DNA from: Porticoccaceae bacterium
GTDB lineage: Bacteria; Pseudomonadota; Gammaproteobacteria; Pseudomonadales; GM7GCV1
NCBI GenBank assembly: GCA_018662305.1
Contig: JABJGI010000122.1
Location: forward strand, 1 to 37,326
Direction: 5' to 3'
Length of the DNA stretch: 37,326 nt
The notes under the pieces are model-generated. The model was not told where the DNA came from and did not search any database. It saw only the letters and a program-made list of their open reading frames with translations. Of this stretch, positions 31,053-37,326 are shown piece after piece. The translations under genes and the position numbers were made by a program. Within the stretch, counting starts at the first letter, position 1, and each line of letters starts with the position of its first letter.

Positions 31053-31076
31053 ACACAACTGAAAATTGAGTAAAAC

Positions 31077-31436
31077 ATGGCAAGAATTACTGTAGAAGAC
31101 TGTCTAGAAAATGTAGACAACCGTTTTGAGCTAGTTCTGGTTGCGAGCAAGCGCGCTCGGCAGCTGTTAGCTGGCACCCGCGAACCTTTGGTTCCTTGGG
31201 AAAATGACAAACCCACCGTTGTGGCGCTTCGTGAAATCGAACAGGGCTTGGTGGACGCGAGCATTCTGGAAGAAGAGATTCAGGACAACTTTTTTGAAGA
31301 CACTTTTTCAACTGAGGTTCCGGAGGGTGTACTTCTAGAGAGCACTGAAATACCTATGGGAATTGGTGCCATCATCGAAGAATCACCTATTCAACCTCCT
31401 GTTCAACCTACAGAGCCCGCTCCTACTGAGGAATAA
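31077..31436 (+). CDS. rpoZ: RNA polymerase omega subunit
   Basis: Omega subunit, which supports RNA polymerase assembly and forms part of a ppGpp-binding site. Residues 1-65 match the family closely: [30 protein letters not shown] and [13 protein letters not shown]. The E. coli protein has 91 residues; this one has 119, with an acidic, proline-rich C-terminal tail ([20 protein letters not shown]) that probably is disordered. It precedes spoT by 18 bases, the conserved rpoZ-spoT pairing, but is separated from gmk by the SulP-Usp pair. A hairpin lies in its leader. Confidence 0.96.
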   Translation: MARITVEDCLENVDNRFELVLVASKRARQLLAGTREPLVPWENDKPTVVALREIEQGLVDASILEEEIQDNFFEDTFSTEVPEGVLLESTEIPMGIGAIIEESPIQPPVQPTEPAPTEE

Positions 31437-31454
31437 CTCTTTCCGGAGGCACAA

Positions 31455-33590
31455 TTGAGCGGTATCGAAGAGTTATGTGACCGGCTCAGCTCCTACCTCA
31501 CTGAAAAACAGATAAAGGACGTTCGGCGGGCATACACCTTCGCCGAGCAGGCCCATGAGGGCCAATATCGCAAAAGCGGCGAACCCTATGTAACCCACCC
31601 CCTCGCCGCCACCAATATTCTCGCTGATATGCACATGGACCATCACTGCCTGATGGCCTGTCTCCTGCACGACGTAATCGAAGACACTCCCGCCACTAAA
31701 AGCGCTCTACAAAAAAAATTCGGCGCAGCCGTAGCCAACTTAGTGGACGGTGTAAGCAAGCTGAACAAAATGGAATCGAGTGCTGACAGCCACGAAGAGC
31801 AGCAAGCGGAGAACTTCTTAAAAATGACCTTGGCAATGTCCAAGGATATTCGCGTTATTCTCGTCAAGCTAGCCGATCGTCTGCATAACATGCGCACCTT
31901 GGGTGCCCTGGAATCAACAAAGCGCCGTCGTATCGCCAAAGAAACACTGGAAATCTACGCTCCCATTGCGCAACGGCTAGGCATCAATGATATGCGTCTT
32001 GAGTTTGAAGACCGGGGTTTTGCAGCCTACTACCCAATGCGAGCAGAACGCCTCGCCGCAGCTCTGGTGAACGCCCGGGGCCGCCGCCGAGATCTAGTAT
32101 TGGAAATTCAGCAAGCTATCGAAATTCGACTTGAGCGCGAAGAATTTAATGTACAAGTGATGGGTCGTGAAAAGCATCTCTACAGCATCTACAAAAAAAT
32201 GCGCGACAAAAACATCGCCTTTAAAGACATTATGGACGTCTTTGCCTTTCGTATCGTTGTGGAAACAGTGGACGAGTGTTATCGAGTTTTGGGCGTTGTA
32301 CACAACCTCTTTAAACCCGTAATCAGCGAATTTAATGACTATATCGCCATTCCCAAGGCTAATGGTTACCAATCTCTGCACACTGGACTCGTCGGAATGC
32401 ACGGCGTTCCCATAGAAATCCAAATCCGAACCAAGGAAATGGACGATATGGCCAACTTCGGCATCGCTGCTCACTGGTTCTACAAATCTCAGGGAGATAG
32501 CGAACCGACTTCGAGCCGCGCCGCCGATTGGATTAAGGGCTTGCTGGAAATGCAGCAACAGGCTGGCAACCCTCTGGAATTTATTGAGCATGTCAAAACA
32601 GATCTGTATCCAGAAGAGATTTACGTGTTCACACCCAAAGGCAAAATAGTTACCTTGTCGAGCGGCGCTACTGCCGTAGATTTTGCCTACGCCGTGCATA
32701 CCGATGTAGGAAACCGCTGTGTTGGCTGCAAAATAAACAACCGACTAGCAGCCCTGTCTGAGCAACTACAAAGTGGTCAGATGGTTGAAATCGTTACCGC
32801 ACAACGTGCACAACCGCATCCTAACTGGCTTAATTTTGTCACCACGGCGAAGGCTCGCAGTGCCATACGCCATGATCTGAAAAATCGTCAAAAAGGCGAG
32901 TCCCTGCAGCTGGGTCGAAGGCTTCTAAACAAGGTTCTTTCCAGCGCCTCGATCTCGCTGGATGAAATCGACAAAAAACTGATTCACGAAAGCCTTGAGC
33001 ACTATGGCGTGGATAGCTTTGAGGCCTTGCTCGAGCAGATCGGATTGGGAGATCGCCAGGCATCTTCTGTCGCCAAATACCTAGTCAGTGAAGAGCAAAG
33101 TAACCAGCTGGCAGAGCTGCACTCTCCAATCGTCATCGATTCCGCAGATGATCATGTGATCTCGTTTGGCGGTTGCTGCCTCCCTATTCCAGGCGATCCA
33201 ATCTTGGGTCATTTCAGCTCAGGCAGAGGCCTGGTAATCCATATCGACCGATGTAAGAACGTTGCCAGCTACAGAAAAGAACCTGAAAGCTATACCCCCG
33301 TTGGTTGGGCAGCAAATGTATCTGGCGAGTTTCAGGCTGAAGTTTGGGTAGAAGTAGAAATGTTCCGCGGAGTCATCGCCGAATTAGCCTCACGTATTAA
33401 CTCCTACAACGCTGGAATCGACAATATCAGCATCGAAGAACGCGGCTCGACCCTAAGTGTTTTAAAGCTACATATCCGCGTGACCGATAGAAAACATTTG
33501 GCTAATATTATGCGCAGAATTCGCCTTATACCTGCTGTCAAACATGTACGACGCGGCAGTAACGCACAAACCAAATTTAAGAAGAGATAG
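31455..33590 (+). CDS. spoT: Bifunctional (p)ppGpp synthetase/hydrolase SpoT
   Basis: Controls the stringent alarmone level: strong hydrolase and weak synthetase in gammaproteobacteria. The 711 residues contain the HD hydrolase domain with HDVIED (72-77) and LADRLHNMRTL, the synthetase domain (about 230-340) with FAFRIVV and IPKANGYQSLHTGL, a TGS domain (about 386-447, YVFTPKGKIVTL), helical and zinc-like middle part with ISFGGCCLPIPGD, and a C-terminal ACT domain (about 635-705). The start is TTG at 31455 with an excellent GGAGG five bases upstream; no ATG matches the family N-terminus as well. It follows rpoZ by 18 bases and precedes ridA by six, forming one unit. Confidence 0.97.
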   Translation: MSGIEELCDRLSSYLTEKQIKDVRRAYTFAEQAHEGQYRKSGEPYVTHPLAATNILADMHMDHHCLMACLLHDVIEDTPATKSALQKKFGAAVANLVDGVSKLNKMESSADSHEEQQAENFLKMTLAMSKDIRVILVKLADRLHNMRTLGALESTKRRRIAKETLEIYAPIAQRLGINDMRLEFEDRGFAAYYPMRAERLAAALVNARGRRRDLVLEIQQAIEIRLEREEFNVQVMGREKHLYSIYKKMRDKNIAFKDIMDVFAFRIVVETVDECYRVLGVVHNLFKPVISEFNDYIAIPKANGYQSLHTGLVGMHGVPIEIQIRTKEMDDMANFGIAAHWFYKSQGDSEPTSSRAADWIKGLLEMQQQAGNPLEFIEHVKTDLYPEEIYVFTPKGKIVTLSSGATAVDFAYAVHTDVGNRCVGCKINNRLAALSEQLQSGQMVEIVTAQRAQPHPNWLNFVTTAKARSAIRHDLKNRQKGESLQLGRRLLNKVLSSASISLDEIDKKLIHESLEHYGVDSFEALLEQIGLGDRQASSVAKYLVSEEQSNQLAELHSPIVIDSADDHVISFGGCCLPIPGDPILGHFSSGRGLVIHIDRCKNVASYRKEPESYTPVGWAANVSGEFQAEVWVEVEMFRGVIAELASRINSYNAGIDNISIEERGSTLSVLKLHIRVTDRKHLANIMRRIRLIPAVKHVRRGSNAQTKFKKR

Positions 33591-33596
33591 TTCAGG

Positions 33597-33980
33597 ATGC
33601 CCAATAAAGCCGTTATCAACACAACCAATGCACCCGCAGCGATTGGAACCTATTCACAAGCGGTCAAGGTAAATAACACGGTCTACCTATCCGGACAAAT
33701 TCCTCTGGTCCCCGAAAGCATGGAGATGGTTAGCGAAGATACTGCTGATCAAATCAATCAAGTCTTTACCAATCTCACTGCGGTTTGCGAGGCAGCTGGC
33801 GGCTCCCTAAATGACATAGTAAAGCTAAATATCTACCTCACAGACCTGGGAAAATTTGCTCTGGTAAACGAGATTATGGCGACCTATTTTGAACAGCCCT
33901 ACCCGGCGCGAGCTGCAGTAGAAGTCTCCGCTCTGCCAAAAGGAGCTCAGGTAGAGATGGATGGAGTAATGGTGGTCTAA
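33597..33980 (+). CDS. ridA: RidA enamine/imine deaminase
   Basis: Hydrolyses reactive enamine/imine intermediates such as 2-aminoacrylate formed by PLP enzymes, preventing damage to them. The 127 residues fit the YjgF/YER057c/UK114 family: [14 protein letters not shown] near the N-terminus, [11 protein letters not shown], and [18 protein letters not shown], which holds the catalytic Arg105 and Glu120 at the expected positions. The protein is a homotrimer in the family. Start ATG 33597, six bases after the spoT stop; spoT-ridA adjacency is conserved in gammaproteobacteria. Confidence 0.97.
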   Translation: MPNKAVINTTNAPAAIGTYSQAVKVNNTVYLSGQIPLVPESMEMVSEDTADQINQVFTNLTAVCEAAGGSLNDIVKLNIYLTDLGKFALVNEIMATYFEQPYPARAAVEVSALPKGAQVEMDGVMVV

Positions 33981-34020
33981 CCACCACCGAACGAAAACCA
34001 AAAACAATCCCATCTAAATT

Positions 34021-34049
34021 CAGACATAAGGCTCGGCAGCCTTTATAAT
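34021..34049 (+). promoter_or_regulatory. Putative sigma-70 promoter of typA
   Basis: CAGACA (34021-34026, four of six matches to the -35 consensus), 17-base spacer and a perfect TATAAT (34044-34049). Transcription would begin near 34056 and give a leader of about 55 bases before the typA ATG at 34112. Confidence 0.5.
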
Positions 34050-34051
34050 GC

Positions 34052-34070
34052 CGCGCCTTATTCTGGCGCG
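34052..34070 (+). other. GC-rich hairpin at the start of the typA leader
   Basis: CGCGCC / GGCGCG form a six-base perfect stem with loop TTATTCT, located just at the predicted transcription start and 42 bases before the typA ATG. It may be a 5'-end protecting structure, or DNA-level inverted repeat near the promoter. Confidence 0.35.
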
Positions 34071-34111
34071 CCAAAATCTCGCCTTCCCTGTTAGTAACCA
34101 GGCCCGAATCA

Positions 34112-35935
34112 ATGATCAGCAAATTGCGTAATATCGCCATAGTCGCGCACGTCGACCATGGCAAAACCACTCTAGTGGACAAGCTCCTGCAGCAGTCGGG
34201 AACACTGGATCGTCGCAACCAGGACGCAGTGCGAGTCATGGACTCCAACGACCAGGAAAAAGAACGTGGCATCACCATTCTGGCGAAAAACACTTCTATT
34301 AGCTGGAATGATCATCGAATCAATATCGTTGATACTCCCGGGCACGCCGATTTTGGAGGTGAAGTAGAACGCGTACTCTCCATGGTGGACAGTGTTCTAC
34401 TCTTGGTCGACGCAGTTGATGGCCCTATGCCACAAACCCGCTTTGTTACTCAAAAAGCATTCGAACGCGGACTAAAGCCCATTCTTGTAGTCAACAAAGT
34501 TGACCGTGAAGGGGCTCGCCCGCACTGGGTCATGGATCAGGTATTCGATCTTTTTGATCGACTCGGCGCAACCGACGAACAATTGGATTTCCCCGTTATT
34601 TATGCCTCGGCGCTCAATGGCGTCGCCGGCCCAGAGCCGGATGAGCTGGCTGAAGACATGACACCCCTTCTCGAACTTATTCTCGATAAGGTGTCTCCGC
34701 CAGCGGTCGATACTGAGGGTGAATTTCAGATGCAAATCTCTGCACTTGACTACAGCAGCTACGTCGGCGTTATCGGCATTGGCAGAATTACTCGCGGCAG
34801 CCTAAAACCCAACCAACAAGTTGTTGTGCTCGACAATGAGAGCAACCAGCGGAAATCCAAAGTGTTGCAAGTCATGGGTTATCACGGTCTTGAGCGGGTC
34901 GACACCGACAAGGCAAGTGCGGGAGATATTGTTTGTATCACGGGCATCGAAGGCTTGGGCATATCCGACACTCTCTGTTCGCCGGAAAAGGTCGAAGCCC
35001 TTCCTGCTCTTAGTGTTGACGAACCGACAGTTAGCATGACATTCCAGGTAAACGACTCGCCTTTTTCTGGTACCGAAGGCAAATTTGTTACCTCGAGAAA
35101 TATTAAGGAACGTCTTGAACAGGAACTGATTCATAACGTCGCACTTCGTGTAGAGCCAGGCGACTCACCAGATAAATTTAAAGTTTCTGGTCGCGGCGAG
35201 CTGCACCTTTCTGTGCTGATCGAAACGATGCGCCGAGAAGGGTTTGAGCTTGGCGTGTCTCGACCGGAAGTAGTGCAGAGGGAAGTAGATGGCGAAATTC
35301 ACGAACCCTACGAAATGGTGGTGATCGATATCGAAGATGATCACCAGGGCGCGATTATGGAAGAAATTGGCCTGCGGCGCGGCGATTTGAAAAATATGGA
35401 GCCCGATGGCAAAGGTCGCATCAAGCTTGAATATCTGATTCCTTCGAGAGGCCTTATTGGATTCCGTGGCCAATTCCTGACACTCACCTCAGGCAGCGGG
35501 ATTATGACCAGCATATTTGACCACTATGGCCCGGTGAAGGCAGGCGAGGTTGCCACGCGAACCAATGGCGTGCTGGTTTCCATGGTTAAAGGTAAAACTC
35601 TAGCCTATGCTCTATACAACCTGCAGGATCGCGGCCGACTCTACTTGGGTCACGCGGAAGACATTTACGAAGGGCAAATTATTGGACTGCATTCTCGCAA
35701 CAACGACCTGCCAGTCAACCCGACCAAAGCTAAGCAACTAACCAACGTCCGGGCCGCAGGAACAGATGAGGCTTTGACTCTGTCTCCCCCAGTACGCTTC
35801 ACGCTGGAACAAGCTCTGGAATTTATTGAAGACGACGAATTGGTTGAGGTGACACCGAAATCAATTCGTCTCCGCAAGAAACTGTTGACGGAAAATGAGC
35901 GGAAACGCGCCTCCCGCCCGCCTAAGGAAGCTTAG
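34112..35935 (+). CDS. typA: Ribosome-associated translational GTPase TypA/BipA
   Basis: EF-G-like GTPase that assists 50S assembly and growth at low temperature and under stress. The 607 residues match the family. G motifs are AHVDHGKTT (12-20), [20 protein letters not shown] and [10 protein letters not shown]. Domain II and III follow at about 205-380, then the BipA-specific C-terminal part from about 400 with [20 protein letters not shown]. The C-terminus is basic ([18 protein letters not shown]). It is monocistronic: a promoter lies upstream, and the DCC-family gene converges ten bases after its stop. Confidence 0.98.
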   Translation: MISKLRNIAIVAHVDHGKTTLVDKLLQQSGTLDRRNQDAVRVMDSNDQEKERGITILAKNTSISWNDHRINIVDTPGHADFGGEVERVLSMVDSVLLLVDAVDGPMPQTRFVTQKAFERGLKPILVVNKVDREGARPHWVMDQVFDLFDRLGATDEQLDFPVIYASALNGVAGPEPDELAEDMTPLLELILDKVSPPAVDTEGEFQMQISALDYSSYVGVIGIGRITRGSLKPNQQVVVLDNESNQRKSKVLQVMGYHGLERVDTDKASAGDIVCITGIEGLGISDTLCSPEKVEALPALSVDEPTVSMTFQVNDSPFSGTEGKFVTSRNIKERLEQELIHNVALRVEPGDSPDKFKVSGRGELHLSVLIETMRREGFELGVSRPEVVQREVDGEIHEPYEMVVIDIEDDHQGAIMEEIGLRRGDLKNMEPDGKGRIKLEYLIPSRGLIGFRGQFLTLTSGSGIMTSIFDHYGPVKAGEVATRTNGVLVSMVKGKTLAYALYNLQDRGRLYLGHAEDIYEGQIIGLHSRNNDLPVNPTKAKQLTNVRAAGTDEALTLSPPVRFTLEQALEFIEDDELVEVTPKSIRLRKKLLTENERKRASRPPKEA

Positions 35936-35945
35936 CCAGAGAGAG

Positions 35946-36353
35946 CTAAAATCTGTCTCGACCCTGAACTCTAAGGTTGTTGATGCGGGTTTTTCTAAGG
36001 AGCTTTAGCAGCATTCCACGGCAGGCACGCAGAAAGGGGTAGAGAGTCTTAGCTCTGCTTGGCGATCGAAAGAGCCAGTAGTTGAGTCGATTAAAAATTC
36101 CCGAGCGCGTACCAAGCATGCTGAGTACATGGATAGCCTCACTGCCATAGTAAAGCTGGTTTTCAATGCGCAAAACCATTCCCCCATCAATATCCCAGCC
36201 TCGGGCGGTAATGTCCTGCATGATCTCTGGATTATCTCTAGCATCTACCAAGACAAGCTCTCCAACTGAATCTCGCACCCGAACCAGCTTGCAATAAATA
36301 TCACATGCGGGACATTGAGTGTCGTAGACGAGCTCAAGGACCTTAGATTCCAA
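35946..36353 (-). CDS. DCC-family (DUF393) thiol-disulfide oxidoreductase-like protein
   Basis: Small protein of 135 residues. The N-terminal VYDTQCPACDIYCKLVRV is the DCC motif, with a CxxC (Cys14, Cys17) and a further Cys21. It is followed by LVDARDNPEI, GWDIDGGMVLRI and YYGSEAIHVLSMLGTRSGIF, standard for DUF393. The C-terminal part is basic and hydrophobic and may touch the membrane. A redox role is suggested by family annotation, not proved. The only usable start in the frame is TTG at 36353, with AGGAAAG about seven bases upstream and a stop codon ten codons before it. It lies alone between convergent typA and divergent dtd. Confidence 0.82.
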   Translation of the reverse strand: MESKVLELVYDTQCPACDIYCKLVRVRDSVGELVLVDARDNPEIMQDITARGWDIDGGMVLRIENQLYYGSEAIHVLSMLGTRSGIFNRLNYWLFRSPSRAKTLYPFLRACRGMLLKLLRKTRINNLRVQGRDRF

Positions 36354-36436
36354 TCCAAACTTTCCTGTTGCGATGTCTCTTTAGATTAGGTCAAATCCTC
36401 ATAAGATCATAGCCCGGCCAATGGAACACCAGATTT

Positions 36437-36874
36437 ATGCGTGCACTAATACAACGAGTTAACCACGCTTCCGTCCAGGTAAAAGGAAAGTGCATTGGTG
36501 AAATTGAGACCGGAGTACTGTTATTACTTGGCATTGCCAAGGGAGACAATAATGACAGTTCTACCAAACTCGCAGAAAAAGTTCTGAACTATCGGATTTT
36601 CCCTGATGAGCAAGGACGCATGAATAGGAGCTTGGTCGATATTAAGGGCGCGCTTCTAGTCGTTTCTCAATTTACTCTTTGTGCCGATACGCAAAAAGGG
36701 CTGAGACCCAGCTTTTCTTCTGCGGCTCCACCCGATCTAGCGCAAAAACTCTACCTTCACTTTGTTGACCAATGTGCGAACACTCTGAACAAGGTAGAAA
36801 CTGGTGAGTTTGGCGCCGATATGAAGGTTTCACTGCTTAACGACGGGCCGGTCACCTTTTTACTAGAGAGCTAA
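36437..36874 (+). CDS. dtd: D-aminoacyl-tRNA deacylase Dtd
   Basis: Homodimeric proofreading enzyme that frees tRNAs mischarged with D-amino acids or glycine. The 145 residues are the standard length. MRALIQRVNHASVQV (1-15), the SQFTL motif (77-81) and the cross-subunit Gly137-cisPro138 motif in NDGPVTF are all present, the residues that form the chiral pocket. Start ATG 36437 is in the short region divergent from the DCC-family gene. A strong bidirectional terminator follows. Confidence 0.97.
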   Translation: MRALIQRVNHASVQVKGKCIGEIETGVLLLLGIAKGDNNDSSTKLAEKVLNYRIFPDEQGRMNRSLVDIKGALLVVSQFTLCADTQKGLRPSFSSAAPPDLAQKLYLHFVDQCANTLNKVETGEFGADMKVSLLNDGPVTFLLES

Positions 36875-36887
36875 TATTCAGATACAA

Positions 36888-36913
36888 AAAAGCCGGGCTA
36901 CTGCCCGGCTTTT
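36888..36913. terminator. Bidirectional intrinsic terminator between dtd and the acidic-tail gene
   Basis: AAAAGCCGGGC / GCCCGGCTTTT form an 11-base stem with a TACT loop, ending in TTTT on the plus strand and a run of six T on the minus strand. It separates two convergent genes and resembles the terminator at 17718-17745 in its GCCCGG core. Confidence 0.93.
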
Positions 36914-36932
36914 GCTTGAGAGCGAGAAAACC

Positions 36933-37325
36933 TTATTTGTCTTCTTTCTCTTTATCTGCTGAGGGCTCCTCTTCGGCTGGAGCCTCTTCCTCTGCCGGAG
37001 CTTCTTCTTCAGCTGGAGCTTCTTCTTCGGCTGGAGCTTCTTCCTCTGCCGGAGCTTCTTCTTCAGCTGGAGCTTCTTCCTCTGCCGGAGCTTCTTCTTC
37101 AGCTGGAGCTTCTTCTTCGGCTGGAGCTTCTTCTTCCGCTGGGGCTTCCTCTTCGGCTGGTGCTTCTTCCTCTGCCGAAGCCTCTTCCTCTGCCGGAGCT
37201 TCTTCTTCCGCTGGGGCTTCCTCTTCCGCTGGGGCTTCCTCTTCCGCAGGAGCTTCCTCGGCTACTTCAGGCTGCTCTTCATCGGCCGCAGGCGCTGGTT
37301 CTGGCTTGGGCTCAGGAGCGGTAAT
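36933..37325 (-). CDS. C-terminal acidic repeat tail of an unidentified protein, 5' part outside the window
   Basis: On the minus strand a frame is open from the right edge to a TAA at 36935-36933, giving 130 visible residues. It begins ITAPEPKPEPAPAADEEQPE, then 16 copies of the hexapeptide EAPAEE (36969-37256; one copy has Ser for Pro), then a charged end (PSADKEKEDK). The composition is almost only Glu, Ala and Pro, so it is a disordered, very acidic tail. The catalytic or structural part lies outside the window and I cannot name the protein. Third codon positions vary among the repeats, and a terminator follows the stop, so the frame is used. The next 18-base-period units are in phase with codons. 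Confidence 0.8.
   Translation of the reverse strand: MTAPEPKPEPAPAADEEQPEVAEEAPAEEEAPAEEEAPAEEEAPAEEEASAEEEAPAEEEAPAEEEAPAEEEAPAEEEAPAEEEAPAEEEAPAEEEAPAEEEAPAEEEAPAEEEAPAEEEPSADKEKEDK
36969..37256 (-). repeat. Sixteen 18-base tandem repeats encoding EAPAEE
   Basis: Sixteen consecutive 18-base units, all in codon phase. Units differ mainly at synonymous sites (GCT/GCC/GCA/GCG, CCA/CCG/CCC/CCT, GAA/GAG); one unit encodes EASAEE. Some unit types recur in alternation (GCTCCGGCAGAG with GCTCCAGCTGAA), which suggests past duplication of two-unit blocks. Confidence 0.95.
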
Positions 37326-37326
37326 C

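Noticed and set aside
32094-32699. A 201-codon open frame on the minus strand opposite spoT
   Set aside because: Antisense shadow of the synthetase and TGS coding region with no recognisable motif or ribosome site.
36969-37256. CRISPR-like array or non-coding satellite at the right edge
   Set aside because: Units of 18 bases without spacers, in codon phase, with mainly silent differences, indicate a coding repeat.

Overview
The window looks like a chromosomal core region of a free-living, probably marine, gammaproteobacterium related to Pseudomonadales/Cellvibrionales. I infer this from gene order: the arrays radC | coaBC-algC-argB, rph-pyrE and gmk...rpoZ-spoT-ridA follow the Pseudomonas order, next to a Pil-Chp type chemosensory kinase (ChpA-like), SlmA, and a methionine-cycle operon led by an ArsR-methyltransferase fusion. 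Composition is even and roughly half GC. I see no tRNA, rRNA, CRISPR array, phage or insertion sequence. Coding density is very high and no gene-free stretch exceeds 300 bases; the longest gap, about 208 bases, lies between gmk and the SulP gene.

Layout. (1) 1-4104: 3' part of a hybrid chemotaxis kinase gene, entered inside a perfect (CAGAGC)n array encoding Glu-Pro repeats, then a CheW-like gene (chpC-like). (2) 9312-4122, minus strand: a five-gene methionine/SAM-cycle operon (ArsR-methyltransferase regulator, metK, ahcY, metF, rsmE) with a strong palindrome upstream. (3) 9495-10238: a GNAT acetyltransferase. (4) 12918-10253, minus: ftsY-ftsE-ftsX. (5) 13027-14212: rsmD and coaD. (6) 15044-14229, minus: mutM. 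(7) 15194-17694: a lone exbD, a hairpin terminator, and a lone hydantoinase A-type gene, closed by a bidirectional terminator. (8) 18991-17767, minus: radC, rpmB, rpmG. (9) 19091-23390: coaBC, algC, argB, slmA. (10) 25414-23409, minus: rph, pyrE and a DUF4124 coiled-coil exported protein. (11) 25529-26954: yicC and a MOSC-domain gene, then a minus-strand DUF2238 membrane protein. (12) 27736-33980: gmk, a SulP transporter plus tandem-Usp pair, rpoZ, spoT, ridA. (13) 34112-37326: typA, a minus-strand DCC-family protein, dtd, a bidirectional terminator, and the acidic repeat tail of a minus-strand gene that leaves the window.

How the genes work together. The SAM operon makes SAM (MetK), clears its by-product SAH (AhcY), supplies methyl-tetrahydrofolate (MetF) and ends with a SAM-consuming rRNA methyltransferase. 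Its first gene is probably a SAM/SAH-sensing repressor (SahR-like), so the unit appears self-controlled. Other themes are coenzyme A synthesis (coaD, coaBC), pyrimidine and RNA metabolism (pyrE, rph, yicC, gmk), cell division and membrane targeting (ftsY, ftsE, ftsX, slmA), and the stringent/stress response (rpoZ, spoT, Usp, typA).

Most of the window is conventional. I do not see a clear, wholly new system. The points most worth following up are the SahR-like regulator with its operator, the SulP-Usp pair inserted between gmk and rpoZ, the orphan ExbD and HyuA genes, and two coding repeat arrays of very different apparent age at the two edges.
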